In this document: piece after piece, positions 23,866 through 34,544 of the stretch | Layout: the number at the start of each line of letters is the position of its first letter | Position numbering within the stretch: position 1 is the stretch's first letter | Assembly: GCA_004352715.1 (NCBI GenBank) | Contig: SCFE01000034.1 | Span: forward strand, 2,011,441 to 2,075,440 | Direction of reading: 5' to 3' | Length of the DNA stretch: 64,000 nucleotides | From: Hofstenia miamia | Taxonomy: Eukaryota > Xenacoelomorpha > Acoela | The notes under the pieces: generated by a model | Database searches by the model: none | What the model was told of the DNA's origin: nothing | The model's input: the letters and a program-made list of their open reading frames with translations, nothing else | Position numbers and translations under genes: made by a program

Positions 23866-24849
23866 CTCCCTCTGTCTCAAAAATATTGTCCACTTTTGTC
23901 GCGGCTCAAATAACTTTTGATTGAGAAAAGTTTAGCCCGCCAAATTTTGCTCGCTAGTAACCTAGTTCCCATTCTACACATTTCTGAAAAAAATTGGATT
24001 TGCGTAAATAAACCGGGCACAGTGATGTTTTTATGAAAAAATTAAAATCTCGATTTTCTCCAATTTTTACGCCCAGCTCGCAAATTTCACAAAAAAGCAA
24101 AAAAACTGTGCGGTTTGTTAAAATGGACCTTTAAAAATATGTCCATGAAATTGTTTCTATGACTGGACCAATATTCCAGAAGGCAGATAGCAGGCACGTT
24201 AGTGCCCAAGGGCCCTTTGTTTTGCTCATAGGGCCTACAAAATTTAATATTTTCATTTCAAAATTTCAGATATAAAAACAGGGACAATTTAAACTATGGT
24301 ACTGAAAAAATTTGGTCATTTGGTCAAAAATTAAAAATTTTCAATTTGCTCATTTTTGGGTATTTCGTATATTTTCATTGTGGAACAGTTTTAGCAGCTA
24401 AAAATAGATAAAACTGTTTTGAAATGATAAATTTTTCGCTTGTCAAAACAGAGTGCCAGAAATCCCCCTGTTTAACAGACAATTTTTAACGCTAACGTCT
24501 TTTTCAAACACAATTCCACTGTTATTTTCGCAAAACTGTGCCCAATGAAAATATACGAAATACTAAAAAATGAGCAAAATGAATATTTTTAATATTTTAC
24601 CAAACGACCAAATTTTTCTAGTACCATAGTTTAAATTGTCCCTGTTTTTATATCTGAAATTTTGAAATGAAAATATTTAATTTTGTAGGGCCTATGAGCA
24701 AAACTAAGGGCCCTTGGGCACTAACGTGCCTGCTATCTGCCTTCTGGAATATTGGTCCAGTCACAGAAAGAATTTCATGGACATATTTTTAAACTTTTCT
24801 CAATCAAAAGTTATCCCCGCCGCGACAAAAGTGGAGAATATTTTTGAGA
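23866..24849. mobile_element. Large foldback element with Stowaway-like ends, right end in gap
   Basis: After a TA dinucleotide (23864-23865) the element starts CTCCCTCTGTCTCAAAAATA, very like the CTCCCTCCGTCCC ends of plant Stowaway (Tc1/mariner-type) elements. The left arm runs 23866-24380, the unique loop about 24381-24540, and the right arm 24541-24849, where it enters the 1-kb N gap before its last bases. The right arm lacks a ~200-base segment present in the left arm (about 23935-24133), bounded by TTTA on both sides. There is no coding capacity. Confidence 0.8.
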
Positions 24850-25849
24850 NNNNNNNNNNNNNNNNNNNNNNNNNNNNNNNNNNNNNNNNNNNNNNNNNNN
24901 NNNNNNNNNNNNNNNNNNNNNNNNNNNNNNNNNNNNNNNNNNNNNNNNNNNNNNNNNNNNNNNNNNNNNNNNNNNNNNNNNNNNNNNNNNNNNNNNNNNN
25001 NNNNNNNNNNNNNNNNNNNNNNNNNNNNNNNNNNNNNNNNNNNNNNNNNNNNNNNNNNNNNNNNNNNNNNNNNNNNNNNNNNNNNNNNNNNNNNNNNNNN
25101 NNNNNNNNNNNNNNNNNNNNNNNNNNNNNNNNNNNNNNNNNNNNNNNNNNNNNNNNNNNNNNNNNNNNNNNNNNNNNNNNNNNNNNNNNNNNNNNNNNNN
25201 NNNNNNNNNNNNNNNNNNNNNNNNNNNNNNNNNNNNNNNNNNNNNNNNNNNNNNNNNNNNNNNNNNNNNNNNNNNNNNNNNNNNNNNNNNNNNNNNNNNN
25301 NNNNNNNNNNNNNNNNNNNNNNNNNNNNNNNNNNNNNNNNNNNNNNNNNNNNNNNNNNNNNNNNNNNNNNNNNNNNNNNNNNNNNNNNNNNNNNNNNNNN
25401 NNNNNNNNNNNNNNNNNNNNNNNNNNNNNNNNNNNNNNNNNNNNNNNNNNNNNNNNNNNNNNNNNNNNNNNNNNNNNNNNNNNNNNNNNNNNNNNNNNNN
25501 NNNNNNNNNNNNNNNNNNNNNNNNNNNNNNNNNNNNNNNNNNNNNNNNNNNNNNNNNNNNNNNNNNNNNNNNNNNNNNNNNNNNNNNNNNNNNNNNNNNN
25601 NNNNNNNNNNNNNNNNNNNNNNNNNNNNNNNNNNNNNNNNNNNNNNNNNNNNNNNNNNNNNNNNNNNNNNNNNNNNNNNNNNNNNNNNNNNNNNNNNNNN
25701 NNNNNNNNNNNNNNNNNNNNNNNNNNNNNNNNNNNNNNNNNNNNNNNNNNNNNNNNNNNNNNNNNNNNNNNNNNNNNNNNNNNNNNNNNNNNNNNNNNNN
25801 NNNNNNNNNNNNNNNNNNNNNNNNNNNNNNNNNNNNNNNNNNNNNNNNN
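24850..25849. other. Assembly gap (1000 N)
   Basis: Exactly 1000 N, probably a nominal gap size, at the end of a long inverted repeat. Confidence 1.
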
Positions 25850-26343
25850 GTTACTTGTTAACTCTAAAGTGCTTAGCGTGGCTAAAAATGATGCGAAAAA
25901 TTTTACCAACATTTTCCAATACTGCTCTCAAATCTATCAAGAAATTGTGAAATAGTTAGATATTGATTGCACATCTATTTGTGAAAGTGCTCCATGTAAT
26001 GGTGAAAATTTGCATTAAAAATTCTTATCCAGGAAATACTTGAAATTTCAATAAATTCTCTCTATACTTAATGTTCAGATGCAATGCGTCTCGAAAGTAG
26101 ACTTCGCAAAGACCATGACAAAAGTAGAATGAATATGAACCACTCATCTAGCCTGTGGGGTTTTTAGCTTTGCATAGTTCTTATATTCCGTTAGCTATAT
26201 AAAAAAAGCCTTTAAATGTTGGGGTATGATATAAATAAGTAAATAATTGTAAGACAATATACTTCACATCTACATTTTTATGATCTTAGGGTATATCAGG
26301 AGATGTAAAACCAACTATACTTTAAGATCTTATTGTAATATCG
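25850..26343. other. Non-coding after gap
   Basis: A short frame running out of the gap (25850-25955) is open but too short to identify. Nothing else seen. Confidence 0.35.
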
Positions 26344-26630
26344 CTACCCAGGTGAAACTAACACTTCATAGCTAGATAATCTATTTAGAGAATCAATCCA
26401 GGGATCAGCGCCAGCTATCACGGGGTAAGTATTATCTAAGTTTCCTCTTCTGTCCTTTAATTGTATATTCCACACTGCACTAACAGATGTTCCAATAACA
26501 ATTAGTAAGTAGTATTGTTTAGATACTTCATCGATTGAAGAGTACTGAAATCTCTGGGCGCACTTGCCCGACGCCAAGTCACTGAGATCATAACAGGTTC
26601 GCCAGAACTGCCAACAACTCCATCCATTTC
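26344..26630 (-). CDS. Candidate coding exon, unidentified
   Basis: The minus strand is open for about 95 codons from 26628 to 26344. It opens WSCWQFWRTCYDLSDLASGK and continues with VWNIQLKDRRGNLDNTYPV and DPWIDSLNRLSSYE. Composition is that of a folded, extracellular-type protein rather than chance sequence, and the first part faintly recalls the Trp/Cys spacing of thrombospondin type-1 repeats. No ATG opens this frame, so it would have to be an internal exon (possible acceptor TTGGCAG near 26612). Upstream on the same strand, 27205-27052 ends in a strong donor (GCCATC|GTAAGTAAAT at 27051) and could be an earlier exon. No domain is secure. Confidence 0.3.
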
Positions 26631-26639
26631 GTAGTTACA

Positions 26640-28119
26640 GATTCGATCCATTGTGATTCCAACTCAGCTCAATCTCATGAAAACTATGTTTGTTATGTGT
26701 GCCCTAATGAGTGAAATAAACTATGAACACAAATCGACTTAGTGCTCAAGCTCAATTCGTATAATGTCAGTAGTTGTTTGCAATGACAGACACTAGCTGC
26801 TATTACGTAAAAACAATTTAATATATATAGAGCAGCTTCCTACATATAATAAACTACGATACAAACTATTAACTACAAACTACTGACATATTAAAAATAA
26901 GACACAACGCTAGCTACTAAAAACTATATACAAAGGCTAGCTACAAACTACTATTAAAATAACTATAAAATCGGTCACATTATCGGTCACATTATTCGTC
27001 ATAATTTAGATCTAAAACTCGGTTAATGTAAATAGTAATATTTACTTACGATGGCAAAAACGCCTTTGTTGCATTTGTTACTACATGATAGGAAATGAAT
27101 TGAGTGCGCGCCAAACGGGAGGAAAATCCCTACACCTATCCATAACCTAACTGCATTACAACAATCGAGCGCGATACCCATTAACTGCTCCTTCACTGCT
27201 AGCACTACGATTGTTGCACACAGAAAACCGTTTAGCTGCGCATAAAGTATTAATTAATCAAACCGCAATAATCAATGAAAATATAACGAGGTTAATGTTC
27301 ATCATATTCACAGCTCGTGGTTTTCTATTTATACAAAATTTACTAAAACATATTTACCGATTAAATGCTGCTAAACAAGTACCAGTCGCCTTATTTCAAT
27401 TTTGGTTTTCCCACGGTTTAAATTTCTGCGTACCGCGTGGCTTTGCAGAACTGTGTGCAGGCGTATCGTCCACACGTAATTTTGTCAAACCATTTTGGCG
27501 ACTACTACTTGCCGAAATTAACTATCAAAATTAATAAATGCATTTTCCAAGAATTAACATAAATCATCGATAGAGTTTTGAGTGTTCTTTCTTGGATGAT
27601 GCTACAATATGTTATGTTTCTCGAAGATACCATTTATCAAGAAAGTTTCCTTGTTTTTTGAAAGCTATTTAACAAGCTTAAGTGAACTTTTCTAACATTT
27701 TTTTACTAAAATCATCTATTAAATTCAAAAACTCTAAATGTTTTGCTACATCTTTCGCAATTGATAGCAATTACAAACCATTTAATCTTTCCTGTGTATA
27801 TGGTAGATCGCATATATGTTTTAATTAAAACTTCAAACACGATAAGCGCCTTATTTTTGTAAATCATAGTGTGCATCTTTCTACATTTTTAAACAACGTT
27901 ATCGAAGTCTAATGAGAAATATTGAAAGCCTAATTCAGGCGCACTGTGCTCAAAGTCAGAAGTTATTGCACCATCACAGATTTTGTAAAATTTCTAGTAG
28001 AGTTAGGGCTAAACTAACAAAAAAATGTTGAGTTCACATTGTGAAGGACTTACTTTTAATTTTCTTGAAATTTAGAAAGTGCTTTTCAGTAATAATTGCC
28101 ATCTAAACGAGTTTAATGC
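26640..28119. other. Mostly non-coding
   Basis: It contains a patch of short TACAAACTA/GCTAGCTA-type units (about 26840-26960), a twice-repeated ATCGGTCACATT (26970-26992), and the minus-strand donor at 27051. A somewhat GC-richer patch at 27060-27500 could be a promoter/first-exon region for the minus strand, but this is speculative. Confidence 0.3.
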
Positions 28120-28347
28120 ATGCAGTTCTTAAAATTCATTTGTTATTGGTATCTGTTTAGTATGGATTATTATCATCTTAACGATTTTGAAAGATACGTC
28201 ATTCGTGTGTCCGAAACCGTGTTCATAGCAATTGGTATTGTGAATCCATTTGTTTACTCTTTCCTCTTTCAAATAAAGAAAAGCTTTAGAAGTGTATTTC
28301 AGGGCAAACGCAATCGACATACGAATTTTAATAATATTAAAAGATGA
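28120..28347 (+). CDS. Class A GPCR, terminal exon (TM7 and helix 8)
   Basis: The frame starts at the end of TM6 (FICYWYLFSM), crosses the third extracellular loop, and gives TM7 as VFIAIGIVNPFVYSFLF with an intact NPxxY motif (NPFVY). Helix 8 follows (KKSFRSVF), then a short basic tail to a TGA. This is the classical end of a rhodopsin-like receptor. A possible acceptor (ATGCAG|TTCTT) lies at 28125. TM1-TM6 of this receptor are not found nearby; the GPCR at 11714 already has its own TM6 and TM7, so this is a second gene whose 5' exons are unseen, or a truncated copy. Confidence 0.65.
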   Translation: MQFLKFICYWYLFSMDYYHLNDFERYVIRVSETVFIAIGIVNPFVYSFLFQIKKSFRSVFQGKRNRHTNFNNIKR

Positions 28348-28933
28348 ATATTGTTTTCCTCAAGCAAATATTTATTGGCAATTAATTGTTAAATGCTTCT
28401 TTTGCAAAAGCAATTAACAATTCAATTAATTAATGTTGTATGCTAAATATTGTTCTGCTCAAGTAAATGCTTAATGTTATTTCATTGATTATATATATAT
28501 ATAAATAAATAAATATATATATATATATATATATATTTATGTATTTATTTATTTCGTTATATGCTCAATGCCAATGCTGTATAATGTTACTTTTAATTTA
28601 TATAAAACTAACTAAACAACTAAAATATTAATAATTGAAATCCAATTAAAAACATCGGGCACTAAGCAAAACAAATTGCATGTACAAGAAACAACTTATT
28701 GATTCTATCATTTTACCAATTTGCTATTTATTAGAACATAATGATCTGCATTTTGTATGATTTTCGTGAATTACGGGAGTCTTGAAACCTATAACGGCAT
28801 TTTTATGAATGCCTCATATATTTTTGAACATTTAAGTGGTAATTCATTGCTTAGAGTAATGGTGACCACTGGAGTTTGTGCTTGGTGATGGTGGAGGTCT
28901 CGTCTGTCACACTGGAAAGTCAAGGGTTTTAAT
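28348..28933. other. Non-coding spacer
   Basis: Apart from the microsatellite, nothing recognised; the last part may be the 5' untranslated region of the following LINE. Confidence 0.4.
28490..28554. repeat. AT/AAAT microsatellite, palindromic
   Basis: TA repeats flanked by ATAAATAAATAAAT on one side and TTATGTATTTATTTATTT on the other, so the whole array can fold into a hairpin. Confidence 0.9.
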
Positions 28934-29793
28934 ATGGTTTTAATAGTAATCGCTTTTGATTCATACTCTCAATGGATGATCATTTGTTCAGGTGATGTAG
29001 AGCAAAATCCAGGACCAGATTCCCTGATGGGTTATAATGATGCTATGTTAAAGCAAATGAAGAAGAATGATTTAATTATGATCATTCTTGATATGCAATC
29101 TAAATACAGTACAACTGCTTTTGACACTACTATTTCGGATGAACTACAAGTGACATGTCTGATTAACAAACGCAATCATGATCAAATAGATGCTATGGAA
29201 AAATACTCCGAAACAATCAAAGAAGAAATTTCCGAGTTGCATAAGTATATAAAGGAACAGTTAAACGAAAGCAAGGCAATTGTTAAGAAATCAGATGACA
29301 CTGTGTCGAAACAAGGCTTGATTGATGCAGTATCTACCTCTGATAGAGAAGTAGAATCAGATGATTACTTATATTGTGTGTGAATAAGCGGTTTAAAGAA
29401 CCGACAGAGAAAGACCGACCTGGACATCTTTTAAAAGAACAGGAAAACTTTGAAAAATTTTTGCATAACTTAGATAGCAATAAAACCCCGGCAGATATTC
29501 GAGCATTGGAAAGAAAGTATAACACGGACCGGAAATCTCCCCTAATGGTATTTGTTAAGTTCAAACCAGAATGGACAGTAAGAACACTGGTGGCATCAGC
29601 ACAAAATTTAAAAAATTATGCAGAAGCAAAAGTATTTCGTTCTCGAGATTTGCGCAAGAAAGATCGGGAAACTGAGCAGAAAGTTCTGAAAAAGAGATAT
29701 GAATTAATAACAAAAAACAATATAAGTAAAGGAAACTTAAAAATAAGAAACCTTCAACTTTGCCAAGAAGGCAAATTGGTTGATCTTGATTGA
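28934..29793 (+). pseudogene. LINE ORF1 with N-terminal 2A-like peptide, frameshifted
   Basis: The ATG opens 18 mostly hydrophobic residues, then SGDVEQNPGP (28988-29017), a perfect match to the 2A consensus D(V/I)ExNPGP. At such sites the ribosome skips one peptide bond, releasing the N-terminal piece. 2A sequences at this position are known from CR1- and L2-like non-LTR retrotransposons of several invertebrates. The rest of this frame (to 29380) is charged and probably helical. Near 29375-29390 the frame shifts into a second one, which encodes a nucleic-acid-binding-type ORF1 domain: KSPLMVFVKFKPEWTVRTLV, then VFRSRDLRKKDRETEQKV, as in CR1/Jockey-type ORF1 proteins. The frameshift means this copy is inactive, or alternatively that two proteins are made. 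ORF2 remnants follow directly. Confidence 0.75.
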
Positions 29794-29989
29794 CTAAGTT
29801 ACAGCAAAAAACAGAAATCCTTACTAACTATGAACAGCACTATGAACTTAGAAGAAAAAGTGTGTGATAAAGTTGAACTTTTGCGATTTACCATCAACTA
29901 TGGCTACCGAAATAATATAAATGGAATAAGACCGACCGAAGTTCTTTCAGTTTCAGGAATTTATTGAATATCATCATAACCTCTCTTGT

Positions 29990-30535
29990 TTCTCTAGAGG
30001 AGAGTAAAATTAGGGAGGATTTCACAACAGATTTTTCCATGGATCTTGATGATTTCAATTCCTATCGACAATATCGTTCTTATGATGCCGATAGTGGGTA
30101 GATGACGTACAATAGCAGTAAATGGGCTACACACGAGCCGCGTCTTGTCTCTAGTATAAATCATGAGGACCTGGAACTTCGTATTATTTCGGTAAGACCA
30201 AGATTTTTTCCATGTAGAATTTAGTGTATTTTCATCACCAATGTTTACATAAAGCCTCAATCGAAAATGTTAGAATCAGAAATTAGTTACAGAAAGCCAT
30301 CATGTTTGATTTGCTAAAGAATCCACGTGCATTTCTCATGATTGTTGAAGATATAAACAGCGACAGAATTAAATGTCTTGAAGTTCTCAATCTAACAAAC
30401 ATCGTCAACTTTGCCACGTTTGTGCCATCAGGAATGTTTCCGATTATTCCAAGGTTGAATCCACAGAATATATGCCTATTCTGGGTACCCGTTGTATTTC
30501 ACTCTTTCATAAGGGAATCTTAATCAAACCGTGTG
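29990..30535 (+). pseudogene. LINE ORF2 start: AP-like endonuclease fragment
   Basis: Downstream of ORF1, plus-strand frames read SYRQYRSYDADSG, then HEDLELRIISVRPRFFP and IFITNVYIKPQ. These are the order and spacing of an APE-type endonuclease as in CR1/Jockey LINEs, where ExxEvv.vRP is followed by a strand and an NVYxPP-like motif. A last part (about 30340-30420) gives EDINSDRIKCLEVLNLTNIV and NFATF, matching the end of the domain (GDFN...LNLTQIVNFPT). Stops interrupt it several times. No reverse transcriptase follows: the copy is truncated at about 30540. Confidence 0.6.
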
Positions 30536-30540
30536 TTTTA

Positions 30541-30890
30541 AAATTAACAGCCACAAAACCAAAAGAAGATGAAAACTCCAACGCACTACTGAAAGGGATC
30601 ACATTGAGCATCTAAGTTCTGTTTTAGTGAGCACGGAAAATATGATTGTAGATACACTAGTTTCCAAAAGCTCACTTATGTACACTGTATGGTTGTGCTA
30701 AATACAAGTGCATAACATAATAGTGACATTAAACATTGAATTGGGTGGTATAATTTTGTAAATAAGTGTTCCACGAACCTAAACATCTTTACAATAACAC
30801 CATAAATAAGTGTAACTCTCCAATTAAACTTCTACCATTATATATATTGCAAATGAATCGTAATTTTAATTATTTGGAATTTATAGAAAC
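30541..30890. other. Non-coding spacer
   Basis: Nothing recognised between the two LINE fragments. Confidence 0.4.
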
Positions 30891-31530
30891 TTAGAAAACA
30901 TGTCCATTGTCCACTGTGCCTCTAAAGGCATAAGCCAATAAGATCCCATAATTCATGATGTTGTGGCTACTAACTACATCTGGTCCGCGTTTGCAGGCTA
31001 GTACATGATGTCCAAAGGGGTCCAAACTCTTGTCAGAACAGTATGGGCACATCAAGCCCGCATTTTCCAGTTGAAGACCAAGCCGAAGCTTTACAAAAGC
31101 CTGAAATTTTGCTGGTTCCAACCTCCTTGGTCCTTGGCCTGGAGAAGGAACAGCTGATAGTCAATCTGACGTGTTAGTTGCAGAAACAGCATGCCAACAT
31201 GCAGAGTCACTGATCGTGAAGAAATTATTTATAGAATCCGCATGCACTTTTTTCTCAATAGCTTCTGACTCTTGCAAAACCTTGGAAGAGAGCCCATGTA
31301 TGAGGGCTGCTTCTTCAGACACCCTTCCATTGTATACTTGCATTGCCGTTGCAAGGGTTATGTCTCAGAGGTGTCAGTGGAGGACACAACAGAAAAAATG
31401 TAACGCAGCTAGGGCATGGGATTCAATTGATCTGAGTCCCATACCTCCAGAAGTAAGGCTCAGTGTTGCTTGCTGTCGGCCTGTTTCAGTCATCTCAATA
31501 TATGCTGATTCTTCAAAGGTTATATTATTA
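30891..31530 (-). pseudogene. LINE C-terminal region with Cys/His zinc-binding domain
   Basis: The minus strand reads ATLSLTSGGMGLRSIESHAL (about 31475-31415), the GGxGLR motif that follows the reverse transcriptase in this family. After a frame change and a divergent stretch come FQAFVKLRLGLQLENAG, then LMCPYCSDKSLDPFGHHVL and ACKRGPDVVSSHN, a C-x2-C...H-x-L-x-C...G...H unit. This is the same kind of C-terminal domain as at 4750-4927 and 8023-8200 but from a different subfamily. No catalytic RT region is present. Confidence 0.65.
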
Positions 31531-32874
31531 TAATGCTATATAAAATTTTAATATGTATTTAAATAATCATTATTTTTTGGTTAACTTGGTGAAAATTATT
31601 GAATTGCATGATAATTATGAACACTTAAATTCGAAAAAATGCCTTGTTTCACAATGGGCATTCTACCTTCTTCTTTTTTTCAAAATATATTTCTTATTTA
31701 AAGGTGCTATTTCAGAGTTTCTGTCTGTACAACTTAAGTCGTTTTGTGGTAAAACTGCCTAAAATAGCACTTGAATAATAATTATATAACACAGTGTAAT
31801 AAAACTTTGCAAAAGGGCTATATATGTGTTGCATTGATGCGCCATTTCTCTTCAATAGTACCACTTACACAAGGTCCACAATTATGGTAGTATTTGCAAT
31901 GGACATTATTGAATGTAGTTGCAATAAAAAACTACTACCAGCCAAATTGTTATTTCAGACGTGTTAAAGAAATTGTGTTTAATTAATATTAATTTACAAT
32001 AGAATATCAAAAAGATCTCTAAATTAATTTTCTTGATAACTGTATTTGTAATATAAAAAATTAGTATGAAACAAGTTGACACATCAAGAAGGCAAATTTG
32101 GGAATATACACCTAACATCTGCACTATCAATTTTATTTAACTCCTAGAAAAAACGCCCCCCCCCAAGTTGATCAAGAAATATTCTATTAGATTATTTTCA
32201 AGTGAAACATCAGATGAATCCGAAACAAATGTCTAACTAAAGCTTCCCTATGTAGAAAACTAATAAATAAATTCAAATATTTATATCATACAACGTTAAT
32301 AGTTCCTCCTCTTCCCACTTAGTTTATATCAACAAATATGATGATGGTAACGAATCATACGTTGTTGTAACCAAAAGATGTCTGGCCGTCTTGGTATAAG
32401 AATAAGCGAATATATAAATTGACACCTAAATTTTTTTACTTTTTATCCACTATCATCAACGACGAGAAGAACATTTTTACATCTAGTTAATAGTAAAAAA
32501 TCATAAAATAGGAGAAACACTACAACTTAGCTGTCAAACAGTGATCAATTATTTGACTGTAAGCGACCTGATAGGGTGACTACTGTTCCTTTGAGAAGAG
32601 ACCGTTTCCTATAGTGGTAGATGCAATTACTCCAAGCCGGATTTAGATTTTCGTTCCTGCTAAATCTGCAACACATACTGAATCCCGAAAACCCGCCTAT
32701 ATTGTGACATTGTTCAACAAGGTTATACATTTCAGCCCTTTGCTTTTGAATGCTAAGGTTGACCAAGTAAGCCCACTAGAGTCTTCGTTGCCAAACTTGG
32801 CAAGTCCCATATATTTTCATCAAAGGAACCACGTGCGCAGAATATTTTGATCAAAGTCAAGAGAATTTTCATTC
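31531..32874. other. Non-coding stretch
   Basis: No gene recognised in about 1.3 kb; a (C)8 run lies at 32155-32163. Confidence 0.4.
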
Positions 32875-33935
32875 AGGAGACTATGCCGCATGCTTTTTGG
32901 GGACAACAGAAAATGAATCTTCTGTTGTAGAATTGTTTTGTGTATTTCAGACAGATGGAAATTCGAAAATACCAAGTGTTTGCAATTTTTTCAGATAAAG
33001 AAGATTTCATCAATGCTTTCAGTTCTTCACCCCCGCATTTGCATTGTAAGCCTGGGAAATAAATAGATTTCACAGGGTCTAAAGTCAGGGGAATATGTGA
33101 AATGGGGAAGCGTTTCCCTTTGTATGCCTCAAGTAAAACCGGCACAGTTGCGCCTTGTGAGGTGCCATGTTGTTGTGGAGGAGCAAAACACTCTCTTGCA
33201 GGAGATTTTGTCTGTTCTTTTATAGTGCTGGATTTTCTTGGAGGAACTTTTAATAGTAGGCAATGGTAACATTTGTCTATTGAGACACATGATGAACGAG
33301 AATGATGCAGTGGATATCAAAAGCAACAATCAACATCACTTTATGCTGAGTTAGGCTTTGATGAAATTTTCGAGGACGGGAACGTTGGGGAGAATTCCGG
33401 TTATGCCATTCAGCAGATTGACTTTTCTGCTGCGGCTCAAAACATCCCAACCATGTCTCGTCCAAAATCACGATTTTCTGAAAGAATGATTCCTCTTCTT
33501 CATGTTAGCGGGCTAGCAGTTGCTGACGGATTTCAGCACGACGCTGTAATTGATTCGCAGTCAAACAGTGCGGTACCCATCCAGCACTCACATTTTGCTC
33601 ATGTTTAAAGTTTTCGTGAGGATACAGAAAACAGAAATCGCACTTGCACTAACTTCGTCAGAAAGTTTTGCACATGTCCACCGCTTTTCATATTCAAGAA
33701 GTTCCTTCACTTCATCTACGAAAGGTTAAATAGCCGTGGAACGTCGACCAGAACGTGGAAGATCGCAAACACATTTCTGACCACTTTTAACCTAATCGCC
33801 CATTTCCCCACTGTTCATTCGACAAATGCTACATCACCACATGCCTCAGAAAGTTATTTGACGGATTGCAGACCGCAATGTAACTTTTTCACTTGTTTAA
33901 AGAATTGTTTTCATTCAGCCATGGCACATAATGTC
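32875..33935 (-). pseudogene. Mariner transposase (DD34D type), full-length but decayed
   Basis: Minus-strand frames together cover a whole mariner transposase. N-terminal DNA-binding region: DLPRSGRRSTAI, FVDEVKELLEYEKRWT and AISVFCILTKTLNM (about 33760-33600), the paired-type helix-turn-helix part. Catalytic core: ILDETWLGCFEPQQKSQSAE (about 33470-33415), with the first Asp in DETW. Next is LHNNMAPHKAQLCRFYLRHT (33182-33120), where mariners have LHDNAPxH, so the second catalytic Asp is Asn here. The signature YSPDFRPCEIYLFPRL (about 33095-33050) supplies the third Asp. Numerous stops and shifts show it is a pseudogene. The terminal repeats were not resolved. Confidence 0.85.
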
Positions 33936-34411
33936 ATGTCTTCTGATGTTTAATTCAAAAAAAAATTTGGGAAAATTACGACAAATATTATTATATGTAG
34001 AAAATTGTTAATACTTTTTGAAATAGCTAGTTTTAGCTTACTTCTATCACTAAACTTAGTAAACCCAAATATTATACCTTTTAAAAATTGATATTATCTT
34101 ACTTAGTTGATGAGTGTCAAGATTTTGCGTAAAAAGTATTTTATAAAAAGGTGCAAAATTTCTGATAACTGAAAATACACGCAAAAATATTAACAATTTT
34201 AGTTGCTATTGGCAAAATTTTGGTATTCTTGTTTGCATAAAATAATATTGACAGGACCTTAGCTAAAAAAATCTTAGCATAAGAATCATTTCATTGAAGC
34301 AAACAAGGATCATGGCTCTGAAAAATAGGAGAAAAACTACTTCCTAATCCACCGAGATGCACCCACCTGCTCTGACCCTTACACAGCGCTCAACATCTGC
34401 ACTGAAAACAC
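33936..34411. other. Non-coding spacer
   Basis: Nothing recognised. Confidence 0.4.
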
Positions 34412-34419
34412 ATGTGCAC

Positions 34420-34536
34420 TAGGGTTCTGAGGGACCAGAATTTTATTGGTCCCAGGTCCTAGTTAGTCCCTGTCCCACTGAAGTACTTAATACCAAATCC
34501 CAGTCCCATGGGACTGAATGGTCCTACAAAACCCTA
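34420..34536. mobile_element. Small hAT-type MITE with 8-bp target duplication
   Basis: A 117-base palindromic element. The left end is TAGGGTTCTGAGGGACC; the right end, reverse-complemented, is TAGGGTTTTGTAGGACC. It is flanked by ATGTGCAC (34412-34419) and ATATGCAC (34537-34544), matching at seven of eight positions. Internal smaller palindromes (GGGACCA...TGGTCCC, AGTCCCATGGGACT) add secondary structure. Confidence 0.75.
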
Positions 34537-34544
34537 ATATGCAC

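Noticed and set aside
24714-25955. Long open frames across the 24850-25849 interval
   Set aside because: They consist almost entirely of undetermined bases; the real flanks are foldback arm and short unidentified sequence.
27211-27534. 107-codon plus-strand frame
   Set aside because: Mostly hydrophobic random-looking composition without motif, start context or partner exon.
29994-30260. 88-codon minus-strand frame
   Set aside because: Antisense to the LINE endonuclease region, whose motifs read clearly on the plus strand.
31171-31533. 120-codon plus-strand frame
   Set aside because: Antisense of the LINE GGMGLR-containing C-terminal region on the minus strand.
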